DNA of 25,851 nucleotides from positions 1 to 25,851 of the forward strand of contig JAGAXP010000019.1 in assembly GCA_017940955.1 (NCBI GenBank), given 5' to 3'. The notes below the pieces were generated by a model that searched no databases, had not been told where the DNA came from, and saw only the letters and a program-made list of their open reading frames with translations. Positions within the stretch are counted from its first letter, which is position 1. Each line of letters begins with the position of its first letter. The position numbers and the translations under genes are program-made. Of this stretch, positions 9,051 through 16,421 are shown in pieces. Source of the stretch: Oribacterium sp. (lineage in GTDB: Bacteria; Bacillota_A; Clostridia; Lachnospirales; Lachnospiraceae).

Positions 9051-9085
9051 ATTCACAGATCCCACACCGGATTCAACTTATCGCT

Positions 9086-9185
9086 ATTCAGGATGACCCA
9101 AATCCTGATTACCTGGAATTAAGTCAATGTAACCTGCCATTCAGGATGACCCAAATGCAGGTAACCAGAATTTAGGTCAATGTAA
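9086..9185. repeat. Two 47-bp direct repeats (53-bp period) with hairpin arms
   Basis: Copies at 9086-9132 and 9139-9185 both begin ATTCAGGATGACCCAAAT and end in GTCAATGTAA, with divergent middles. Each forms a hairpin between TGACCCAAAT and AATTAAGTCA or ATTTAGGTCA around a 13-nt loop; the second copy pairs better. In copy 1, TCAGGAT/ATCCTGA (9088-9108) offers a competing stem. The layout matches the repeat units at 25613-25851. Confidence 0.75.
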
Positions 9186-9269
9186 TGCCTTGTTCACTGC
9201 GAAAAAAGGGCATCCCGGCTGAACTGTTACGAATGATCATTCCCGATTATACATTCAGAGGAATATTAG

Positions 9270-9304
9270 TTGATTTTTCGGCCTTGAGGATATACGATGT
9301 ATAT
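9270..9304 (+). promoter_or_regulatory. Candidate promoter and operator of the MazEF-like pair
   Basis: TTGATT (9270-9275) and TACGAT (9293-9298) are 17 bp apart, each 4 of 6 to consensus. The palindrome ATATAC-GAT-GTATAT (9290-9304) covers the -10. MazE-family antitoxins bind palindromes over their own promoter, so this is a plausible autoregulatory site. This is inference only. Confidence 0.4.
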
Positions 9305-9306
9305 AC

Positions 9307-9313
9307 AAGGAGG
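9307..9313 (+). promoter_or_regulatory. Ribosome binding site that decides the antitoxin start
   Basis: AAGGAGG is 8 bases before the ATG at 9322 but only 2 bases before the ATG at 9316. The downstream ATG is therefore the likely start. Confidence 0.75.
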
Positions 9314-9321
9314 AGATGCAT

Positions 9322-9564
9322 ATGCAGACTCAGGTAAAAATATGGGGCAATAGTCAGGGAATCAGAATCCCTAAGGAAGTGCTTCAGGAAGCAGCTATTT
9401 CTGTAGATGATGTTCTCGATGTAAAGGTATCTAATGGAATGATAATGCTTGTTAAACCTTTCAGACATAAAACATTAGAAGAGCGCGCTGCTGAATACGA
9501 CGGAAAGCTTAATTTGGACGGTGAATTTGACTGGGGTGAAGCGGCAGGAAGAGAGATTTGGTAA
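9322..9564 (+). CDS. MazE-like (SpoVT/AbrB-fold) antitoxin
   Basis: An 80-aa antitoxin of a type II toxin-antitoxin pair. Its N-terminal half is an AbrB-type DNA-binding domain (VKIWGNSQGIRIPKEVL, then the hydrophobic pattern DVLDVKVSNGMIMLV). The C-terminal tail ends FDWGEAAGREIW, the usual toxin-wrapping tail of MazE antitoxins. The start at 9322 is chosen over 9316 from the ribosome-site spacing. The stop abuts the toxin ATG directly. The protein would bind the toxin and probably the palindrome at 9290-9304. Confidence 0.9.
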   Translation: MQTQVKIWGNSQGIRIPKEVLQEAAISVDDVLDVKVSNGMIMLVKPFRHKTLEERAAEYDGKLNLDGEFDWGEAAGREIW

Positions 9565-9870
9565 ATGAACGAAGAATTAAATCAGGGAGATATTCTTAAA
9601 ATCGAGCATATCAGAAAACCGGTTCTCGTTGTAAGTAAAGATTTCTTTAATCAGACCTTTGAAATAATTGGTTGTCCTATTTTTGAAACAGGTGAAGCAG
9701 GACCATTGCATATACATATTAAGGCTGAGAATGTTGAAGGTTATGTACAATGTGAGAAGCTGGCATTGCTTGATTTGAATTCCAGAGGCTATACGAAAAT
9801 AGATAGAATACATTATCCTGATATCATCAATATAACTGATGCTATTCAGGGGATATTCGACTACATTTGA
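9565..9870 (+). CDS. PemK/MazF-family toxin
   Basis: A 101-aa protein matching the MazF/PemK fold, an mRNA-cleaving ribonuclease in characterised members. Visible signatures are GDI at residues 8-10, KPVLVVSKDFFN, IIGCPI, and GYVQCEKLALLDLNSRGYTKIDRI near the C-terminus. The loop between GDI and PVLV is about 8 residues shorter than in canonical MazF. The position usually occupied by Arg before PVLV is Lys18, with Arg17 next to it. It starts immediately after the antitoxin stop (TAAATG), so the two are translationally coupled. It belongs to a divergent clostridial-type subgroup. RNase activity is inferred from the family, not shown by the sequence. Confidence 0.85.
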   Translation: MNEELNQGDILKIEHIRKPVLVVSKDFFNQTFEIIGCPIFETGEAGPLHIHIKAENVEGYVQCEKLALLDLNSRGYTKIDRIHYPDIINITDAIQGIFDYI

Positions 9871-9918
9871 GGTGTTATTCCTGGGGAGGAGTTCACGGAG
9901 ACAGGCACCAATGGTTTG

Positions 9919-9960
9919 GGAGTTTCCCGGTGGAAAAAGTAGACCGGAAACTCCGTCCCC
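9919..9960. repeat. REP-like hairpin downstream of the toxin gene
   Basis: GGAGTTTCCCGGT (9919-9931) pairs with ACCGGAAACTCC (9943-9954), one bulge, around an 11-nt loop. The outer bases TTGGG and CCCCAA extend the stem across a GACG internal bulge. CCGTCCCC (9953-9960) is the core of the elements at 8225 and 20297. No T-run follows. Confidence 0.6.
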
Positions 9961-9994
9961 AAGATTCAAGAAGGCAGAAAATACTAAATGAGAA

Positions 9995-11071
9995 ATGGAA
10001 ACGAATATGATTTATACCAGAGATCGGGAAATAGAAGATTTGATAGAAAAATACCGGGCATTGGAACCGGTTATGGAAGAGCGGCTTAATGATACTTTAA
10101 GAGAGCTTGGCAGCTCAGTCATCTACGGCATCACCCATAGAATCAAAACAGTGAAATCCGTAAAGGGAAAGCTGGATAGGAAACCGGACAGGTATCATAG
10201 TGCTGAGGAGCTTCGTGACATCCTTGGTTTTCGTGTTATTTGCTATTTTGAAGAAGGGATAGATATGGTCGCGGGGAAAATTGCGGAAGCATTTCGCGTT
10301 GACATGACGAGATCAAAAGACAAAAGAAATCTCATAGACCCGACTTCCTTTGGATATCTTTCACTTCACTATATCATCGCACTTCCGGATAGTGACGAAT
10401 ATCCCGAAGAATTTCGTGATATGTGGGTTGAAGTACAGATCCGCACCTTACTTCAGCACGTTTGGGCAGAAATAGAACACGATATCGGATACAAATCAAC
10501 CTTCACAACGCCACGTGAGGTTAGAAGGAATTTTTCAAAAGCAGCAAGTCTCCTGGAAACAGCTGATGATCTTTTCTCAGGAATTCACAAAAGTCTGGTT
10601 CATTATAAACAGGAAGTTATCAGCAGTATAGAAAACGACTGTGCCGACAATCTGTATCTGGATGCTATAACCATCGCTGAGTTTACAAAAAGAAGCAGAT
10701 CCTATCAGAAGCTTCTCAAGGAGATAGCAGCCATTACCGGAGCCACTGTAAACGAAGCGAATCCCGAGTCACAGCTTATCCAGCTTGATTTCCTTGGAAA
10801 ACGTACACTTGGGGACCTCGTTCAGATGATCGAAAGAGAGCATGATACCGCACTCCGCCTTGCTGAAGATAAGCTTGGCGGTACAGACCTTGAAGAGCTT
10901 TCCTCCACCGTCGCCTATTACTATCTTTACAGGGCAGAACTTGTAAACAGTGACTGCAGTCCCGAACGGATCAGGGAGTTTCTGTCACTTACCTCAAAGG
11001 ACCCGAAATATATTGACAGAAATGTGCAGTGGATAATGCGAAACAGAGGAAGAACGTTCAAGGAGGTATAG
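9995..11071 (+). CDS. RelA/SpoT-domain (p)ppGpp synthetase, single-domain type
   Basis: A 358-aa protein with a RelA/SpoT nucleotidyltransferase domain over residues ~35-175. Motifs are HRIKTVKSVKGKLDRK (G-loop region), RDILGFRVI with metal-binding Asp75, SFGYLSLHYII, and VEVQIRT with Glu146 followed by WAEIEHDIGYKS. This is the layout of alarmone synthetases that transfer pyrophosphate from ATP to GTP or GDP. There is no HD hydrolase domain, TGS or ACT domain, so it is not a long Rel. The C-terminal ~180 residues are helical with no known match and longer than in RelP/RelQ. The ribosome site is poor; ATG 10007 is an alternative start. The histidine kinase starts 2 bases after its stop. Toxic alarmone synthetases that modify tRNA share this fold and cannot be excluded. 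Confidence 0.85.
   Translation: METNMIYTRDREIEDLIEKYRALEPVMEERLNDTLRELGSSVIYGITHRIKTVKSVKGKLDRKPDRYHSAEELRDILGFRVICYFEEGIDMVAGKIAEAFRVDMTRSKDKRNLIDPTSFGYLSLHYIIALPDSDEYPEEFRDMWVEVQIRTLLQHVWAEIEHDIGYKSTFTTPREVRRNFSKAASLLETADDLFSGIHKSLVHYKQEVISSIENDCADNLYLDAITIAEFTKRSRSYQKLLKEIAAITGATVNEANPESQLIQLDFLGKRTLGDLVQMIEREHDTALRLAEDKLGGTDLEELSSTVAYYYLYRAELVNSDCSPERIREFLSLTSKDPKYIDRNVQWIMRNRGRTFKEV
11060..11066 (+). promoter_or_regulatory. Ribosome binding site for the TTG-started kinase
   Basis: AAGGAGG lies inside the last codons of the synthetase gene, 7 bases before the TTG at 11074. It is the reason to prefer that start over an in-frame ATG at 11029, which would overlap the synthetase by 43 bases. 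Confidence 0.75.
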
Positions 11072-11073
11072 CT

Positions 11074-13905
11074 TTGAAAAAATCCAAGATCATTGCTATA
11101 AACCTTATGATAATGGCACTGATACTCTTCTTCATAATCCAATATGCCAATACAAAGATGAAAGAGAGCAACAAGAGTGTTATTAAAGCTTTCGAGAAAA
11201 TGACGATTTCCGCGGAGCAGATCGTTACCAACTACCTTAAGGACGAGCAGCATCTTTGCGATATCTGGGCGAATTTCATCAATCGTTCCGCAGATGCCGG
11301 AACACCCATGACAGCAGAAGAAGCTATATCTTATATCAGAAAAGCTAAGATATCTCCAAGTATTTACGGTCATCTGATATTTCCGGAGGATCCAAATAAA
11401 AACGGCATATCAACCAACCCTTCATTGACAGATCAGAATGATTATTCGGTATCATACAGTAAGATCAATCTCTTTGGTGATCCTGATAACATAAGTAAAG
11501 AAGACGGAGTAGTAAACCTTACAAGAGCATATACAAACCCCCAGAATGGGGTACAGTCTATTGCCTTTATGAATTACGTTAAGGTCCTGGATGAAACAAC
11601 GGGAGAACTTAAAGAGGCCATCCTGATGCGAGTCGAGGCTGTAAGTACTCTTGAGGATAAACTTGTATTTTTTAACGGTGAGTACGACAGAGTAGAGATT
11701 TCTCTCATAAATAAGGACGGAGATTATCTGGTTCATGGTAAGTCAATGAAGAATTCCAATTTCTTCGAATATTACAAGTCTTATAACCGGGCAGACAGCA
11801 CCGGGTACAATAACATGACAAAGGAAATCACCTCTGAGCTTGGCACCATGAAGATGCTGAATTCAAAAGGAGAGGAATGTATCATTTCTCATATTCCTTT
11901 GAAATCCCTTAATACATGGTATCTCCTGGCATATATTCCGGCCAGGGAGCTTAGCACCAACACAGTGGTTGACTGGCTGCTGCTTGGAATGGTGACTCTT
12001 GCCTTGCTCGGACTACTTGTTTTTAATTACATCATACTCATGGCCTACAACAGAAAACTCTCAGAAGCGGCGGAGGCGGCCAATCAGGCCAATGAAGCAA
12101 AATCCCACTTCCTCTCCACCATGTCCCATGACATCCGCACACCCATGAATGCGATACTGGGACTTAATGAAATGGTGCTGAGAGACAGTCACGAAGAGGA
12201 AATAGTTGCATATTCCGAAAGCATCAGGACAGCCGGTAAAACACTGTTGGGAATTATTAATGACATACTTGATTTTTCAAAGATAGAGGCAGGAAAAATG
12301 GATATACACAATGCAGATTATAACTTTGTTTTAATGCTTAATGACCTCGTAAATATGGTTCAGACCAGGGCAGAGGAAAAGGGACTTTTACTTGAACTTG
12401 ATGTGGACAGGGATATCCCGATGGTGATGTACGGAGACGAAATACGTATCAAACAGGTTATCACCAATATTCTTTCAAATGCGGTAAAATATACAAAGGA
12501 AGGATCCATCACCTTTAAAGCAGGATTTAAAGAAGAGGGTACTGATTCCGTAAGACTTCTGATAAGTGTAAAGGATACGGGCATAGGCATTAAGCCTGAA
12601 GATATGAAACGCCTGTTTATGGCTTTTGAACGTATAGAAGAGGGCAAGAACAGAAATATCGAAGGTACAGGCCTTGGCATGAGCATTGCTCAAAGCTTTC
12701 TCAACATGATGGGCAGTCATATAGAGGTGGAAAGTGAATATGGAAAGGGATCTTCCTTCTCCTTCGAGCTTGTTCAGGCTGTAAAGGACAGGACACCTAT
12801 AGGTGATTATGTGGAAACCTTCAAAAATACCGTTGCCAAAAGAAAAAAATACAAAGAATCCTTTACGGCACCGGAGGCACGACTTCTGGTGGTGGACGAT
12901 ACCGAGGTCAACCTTTCCGTTATCGAAAACCTGCTTAAACGGACTAAAGTGCAGATAGATACTGCCATCAGCGGAGATGAGGGAATAGTACTTTATAAGC
13001 AGAGAAAATACGATATCATATTCCTGGATCATATGATGCCTGATAAGGACGGTGTAGAAACGCTGATAGAAATGAGGGAAATTCCGGGTGCGCCCAATGC
13101 TCATACACCTGTAATATGTTTTACGGCTAATGCTCTTTCAGGTATGCGGGATATCTACATTAGCTCAGGCTTTGATGATTATATAACGAAACCTGTAGAC
13201 CCTGACCGGCTTGAGAAGCTGCTTCTTAAGTATCTTCCGAAGGAGAAGATTGCTCCCGCAGCTGATGAAAATGATGAAAAGAGTCAGCTTATACCTGAAT
13301 TTATCTATGATATAGAAGAACTGGATGTTGCTTCAGGTCTTAAATTTTGCGGAAGCGATAAAATCTATATAAATACTGTGGAGAAGTATATCGAATCCGC
13401 TGAGAAGAACAGAGAAGATATAGAAAGATACCGGGCAGCCGGAGATCTCAAGAACCTGACGGTCAAAATACATGCTTTGAAAAGTTCTTCCCGTCTGATA
13501 GGGGCATCGAAGCTTGGAGATTTTGCGGCACGGCTTGAAAAAGCAGGAGAAGACGGTGATGAAGATACTCTGGAAAGAGATTTGGGAGAACTTCTTGACC
13601 GGTATGGAAAGCTTGTCAGGGAACTTGAGCCTCTTAATTTCTATAAAAAAGCATCGGAAGCCGGATCGGATGCTGAAGATGACAGACCTGTTATATCCCC
13701 GGAGAATCTTAAAAAGGCATACTCTGAGATCAGGGAGAGCTGTAAATCCTTTGATTTTGACAAAGTGAGTGATATTGTGGAATCTCTTGAAAATCACAGA
13801 TTACCTGAGAATGAAAACGAAAGGTTTGAAGCACTCAGAAAGGCTTTGGACGATTTTGATTATGATAAGATACCTGAAATCTTAGCAGGTGGAGAAGATT
13901 CATAG
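11074..13905 (+). CDS. Hybrid sensor histidine kinase with REC and HPt domains
   Basis: A membrane phosphorelay kinase of 943 aa. TM1 is at ~5-24, followed by an extracytoplasmic Cache-like sensor to ~297 and TM2 at ~299-320. Next come HisKA with His352 (MSHDIRTPMN), a HATPase with N box (ITNILSNAVKY), G1 (DTGIG) and G2 (GTGLGM), a receiver domain from ~600 with Asp652 (FLDHMMP), and an HPt domain with His800 (KIHALKSSSR). About 90 acidic residues follow the HPt. TTG is chosen as start from its AAGGAGG site. All phosphotransfer residues are present, so the kinase should be active and pass phosphate from His to Asp to His. The REC-HD-GYP regulator downstream is the natural partner, and the solute-binding lipoprotein in between may supply the signal. 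Confidence 0.92.
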   Translation: MKKSKIIAINLMIMALILFFIIQYANTKMKESNKSVIKAFEKMTISAEQIVTNYLKDEQHLCDIWANFINRSADAGTPMTAEEAISYIRKAKISPSIYGHLIFPEDPNKNGISTNPSLTDQNDYSVSYSKINLFGDPDNISKEDGVVNLTRAYTNPQNGVQSIAFMNYVKVLDETTGELKEAILMRVEAVSTLEDKLVFFNGEYDRVEISLINKDGDYLVHGKSMKNSNFFEYYKSYNRADSTGYNNMTKEITSELGTMKMLNSKGEECIISHIPLKSLNTWYLLAYIPARELSTNTVVDWLLLGMVTLALLGLLVFNYIILMAYNRKLSEAAEAANQANEAKSHFLSTMSHDIRTPMNAILGLNEMVLRDSHEEEIVAYSESIRTAGKTLLGIINDILDFSKIEAGKMDIHNADYNFVLMLNDLVNMVQTRAEEKGLLLELDVDRDIPMVMYGDEIRIKQVITNILSNAVKYTKEGSITFKAGFKEEGTDSVRLLISVKDTGIGIKPEDMKRLFMAFERIEEGKNRNIEGTGLGMSIAQSFLNMMGSHIEVESEYGKGSSFSFELVQAVKDRTPIGDYVETFKNTVAKRKKYKESFTAPEARLLVVDDTEVNLSVIENLLKRTKVQIDTAISGDEGIVLYKQRKYDIIFLDHMMPDKDGVETLIEMREIPGAPNAHTPVICFTANALSGMRDIYISSGFDDYITKPVDPDRLEKLLLKYLPKEKIAPAADENDEKSQLIPEFIYDIEELDVASGLKFCGSDKIYINTVEKYIESAEKNREDIERYRAAGDLKNLTVKIHALKSSSRLIGASKLGDFAARLEKAGEDGDEDTLERDLGELLDRYGKLVRELEPLNFYKKASEAGSDAEDDRPVISPENLKKAYSEIRESCKSFDFDKVSDIVESLENHRLPENENERFEALRKALDDFDYDKIPEILAGGEDS

Positions 13906-13961
13906 AATATATGGTCCTGGAAAATGACTAAGGGCTTGATTTATATGAGGGAGGCAGCATA

Positions 13962-15269
13962 ATGATCAAAAATACGGGGTTTAAACTGAGGGTGTTGATT
14001 CCGGCGGCAGCCGCTTTAATGTTGTTCACTTCCTGCGCACAAAAACCGGATAACAGTGGGGATTTCAAGCCCGGATTGCCGACCGATACGGCATGCTCCA
14101 TCAAGGTGGCGGGAAACTACTCGAATTTTGAGTCCCTTGAAAGTGAATTTGAGAGGTTTTATGAATACTATCCGAACGTAAGCCTTAACTATGTTTATCT
14201 GGATGATTATAGAAATACTATAACCAGTGCTCTCATGAGTGATGAAGCTCCGGATATTTATGTTACCACAACATGGATGCTTGAGGATGACAGTATGGGT
14301 TCTGTTTTTGAAAATGCAGAGATCCTTTCCGATCCGTCCCTTAAGATAGATCTGGACTGTGTCCGTAAGGGAGCCAAACTCACTTTGGAAAACGGAGATA
14401 TCAACATGCTTCCTATATTCACAAGATCCTACGTGATGCTTGTGAATATGGATATCTTTTAGAAAAACAACCTGAAGGTTCCGAACAATTACAGTGAGCT
14501 CGTGGATGTATGTGATAAGCTTAAGGCGGAAGGCTACGAAACCCCGATCATGGGAGCCAATGGGACAACAGTTGCAGGTATGTACTATGCCTTTGACTTC
14601 CCGCTTTTCTGCTATAATGTCATAAAGAATCCGGAATCGGCAGCACCTCTCAATGCTATGGATAAGTCCGCAGGAGAAATGATGCGTCCCGCCCTTTTGA
14701 AGCTGAAGGATTTTGTGGACAAGGGATATCTGAATCCAGGACGATGCTCAACGGAAATAGAGGATGATTATAATGCTGTCATAATGCGCTTTTTCGAGGG
14801 AGACGTTCCCATGATGCTGGGAAGCGGAGATATGGTTTCCGGTACCTTGAAGCGTGAGAGTAAATCAGAAAAGTTCCAGTCGGATCCGTTTAAGTATAAA
14901 TTCTATGTTGTACCAATCGGAGACGATGGCGGGTATTTCCTGGATGCAGTCAACCTTTTCTTCAGTGTAAATAAAAACAGCAGTAATCTCGATATGACCA
15001 ATGAATTTATCAGGTTCATCATGAGAGAAAAAGAGCTTGGAAATATGGCTCAGATTAAGAGACTTATTACTCCGACAAATGATTTTTCTCTGGATGAGGT
15101 TTATTCGTCTCTCGAAGGATTTCCTGAAGACAAGTCCTTCAGTTATCAGGAAACAGGTCTTAATGATGCCGTAAACAAGGAGTTTCGTGCAGCAGCCTAC
15201 AAGGTTGCAAACGGTACTATGACTGTAGATGAGGCAATAGCTGCATACGGTAGTTTGTGGGAGGACTGA
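13962..15269 (+). pseudogene. Extracellular solute-binding lipoprotein interrupted by an amber codon
   Basis: A reading frame of 435 codons encodes a family-1 (sugar-type) solute-binding protein, but TAG at 14460-14462 stops it after residue 166 (NMDIF-stop-KNNLKVPNNY). The frame is then open, without shift, to 15269. The N-terminus is a lipoprotein signal ending in LFTSC (Cys25), preceded by AGGGAGG (13948-13954). Homologues commonly read NxDIFEKNGLKVP here, so GAG to TAG (one base) is the simplest cause; CAG or AAG are possible. Any restart (for example GTG 14502) would lack the export signal. No ABC permeases are nearby; the gene sits between a histidine kinase and a response regulator, suggesting a ligand-sensing accessory. 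A sequencing error, recent nonsense mutation or amber read-through all fit. Confidence 0.85.
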
Positions 15270-15354
15270 TCCTCCGAAAGAAAGTAAGTTTATGGGAGGA
15301 CAGATCCTCCGAAGAAAGTAAGTTTGTGGGAGGACTGATCCTCTAAAGAAAGGA
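15252..15354 (+). repeat. Triplicated 34-35-bp repeat derived from the solute-binding gene 3' end
   Basis: Units at 15252-15286, 15287-15320 and 15321-15354 each start AGTTTRTGGGAGGACWGATC. The first includes the final codons and stop (SLWED-stop) of the solute-binding gene, so the gene end was copied twice into the spacer. The first two units carry GGAGGA-CWGA-TCCTCC hairpins (6-bp stem, 4-nt loop); the stem is weaker in the third. The last unit ends in AAAGGA, the ribosome site of the next gene. Confidence 0.85.
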
Positions 15355-15360
15355 AAATAA

Positions 15361-16371
15361 ATGGAAGAACGGGTAGTGATCGTTGATGATGATGCCATCA
15401 TATTGAAGAGTGCAAAAACTGTTCTTTCGGAAGCCGGGTTCAAAGTGACCTGCCTTAAAAGCGGACGGCTTTTGCTGGACTATGTCGTGAAGAATTCCAT
15501 CGATCTACTGCTTCTGGATATCAAAATGCCGGAGCTTGACGGATTTGAAACGATGAAGCTGCTGAGACATTGGGAGAAAGAAAACGATAAGGAAGAGATA
15601 CCGGTGATTTTCTTCACTGCCAATGACGACTACAATGCTGAGACTATAGGTCTTTCCATGGGTGCTATGGACTTCATCAGGAAGCCCTTTGTTGCGGAGG
15701 TTCTGACACTTCGTGTCAGACATCTTCTTGAGCTTATCAGGCTTCAGCGGGATCTGCACGCGGAGGTTTTAAAGAAAACCAAGGAGATAGAAGCATTATC
15801 CGTACATATAGTACAGACCATTGCAGAAGCCATCGATGCCAAGGATACCTATACAAAGGGACATTCCAGCAGGGTTGCCGAGTATTCAAGGGAAATAGCC
15901 AAAAGAGCCGGTTATACCTTCGAAAAGCAGGAAAAAATTTACATGATGGGACTTCTTCACGATGTCGGGAAGATAGGCGTGCCTGATGCAGTTATCAATA
16001 AACCCGGTAAACTGACGGATGAAGAATATGAAACCATAAAAACACATCCGGGAAGAGGTGCCAGGATACTCCGGAATATTGAGGAAATGCCGGAGCTTGC
16101 CATCGGTGCCCGCTATCATCACGAACGCTACGACGGAAGAGGATATCCTGACAGATTAGCGGGAGAGGACATTCCAGAAGAAGCAAGGATCATCGCAGTT
16201 GCCGATGCTTACGATGCCATGACCAGCAACAGAAGCTACAGAGGCATCATCCCCCAGGATGTGGTCATGAGTGAGCTTGAAAAAGGCTCCGGAACCCAGT
16301 TTGATCCGAAGTTTGCAGCAATTATGCTTGAGATAATCAAGGAAGACGTTGAGTTCAAACTGCATGAATGA
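15361..16371 (+). CDS. Response regulator with HD-GYP domain (c-di-GMP phosphodiesterase)
   Basis: A 336-aa cytoplasmic two-component output protein. The receiver domain spans residues 1-120, with acidic pocket Asp9-Asp11 and phospho-acceptor Asp53 (LLLDIKMP). A coiled linker (~125-150) leads to an HD-GYP domain. Metal and catalytic motifs are intact: KGHSSRVAEY, His200-Asp201 (LLHDVGKIG), HHERYDGRGYP with Gly261-Tyr262-Pro263, and ADAYDAMTSNRSYR. Such domains linearise cyclic di-GMP to pGpG or GMP. AAAGGA 7-12 bases before the ATG is supplied by the last of three repeats in the spacer. It lies in the kinase cluster, so phosphorylation by the kinase at 11074 is likely. No DNA-binding domain is present; output is enzymatic. 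Confidence 0.93.
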   Translation: MEERVVIVDDDAIILKSAKTVLSEAGFKVTCLKSGRLLLDYVVKNSIDLLLLDIKMPELDGFETMKLLRHWEKENDKEEIPVIFFTANDDYNAETIGLSMGAMDFIRKPFVAEVLTLRVRHLLELIRLQRDLHAEVLKKTKEIEALSVHIVQTIAEAIDAKDTYTKGHSSRVAEYSREIAKRAGYTFEKQEKIYMMGLLHDVGKIGVPDAVINKPGKLTDEEYETIKTHPGRGARILRNIEEMPELAIGARYHHERYDGRGYPDRLAGEDIPEEARIIAVADAYDAMTSNRSYRGIIPQDVVMSELEKGSGTQFDPKFAAIMLEIIKEDVEFKLHE

Positions 16372-16421
16372 TTATTCATTCAACCTGAAGGAAGCAGCCT
16401 CACGTTTTACGGATAACGATT

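Noticed and set aside
12475..13104. 209-aa minus-strand frame inside the kinase gene
   Set aside because: It is antisense to the intact HATPase and REC domains and has no recognisable protein features.
14502..15269. Separate gene starting at GTG 14502
   Set aside because: It is in the same frame as the upstream part, has no ribosome site or signal peptide, and continues the solute-binding fold. It is treated as the second half of the interrupted gene.
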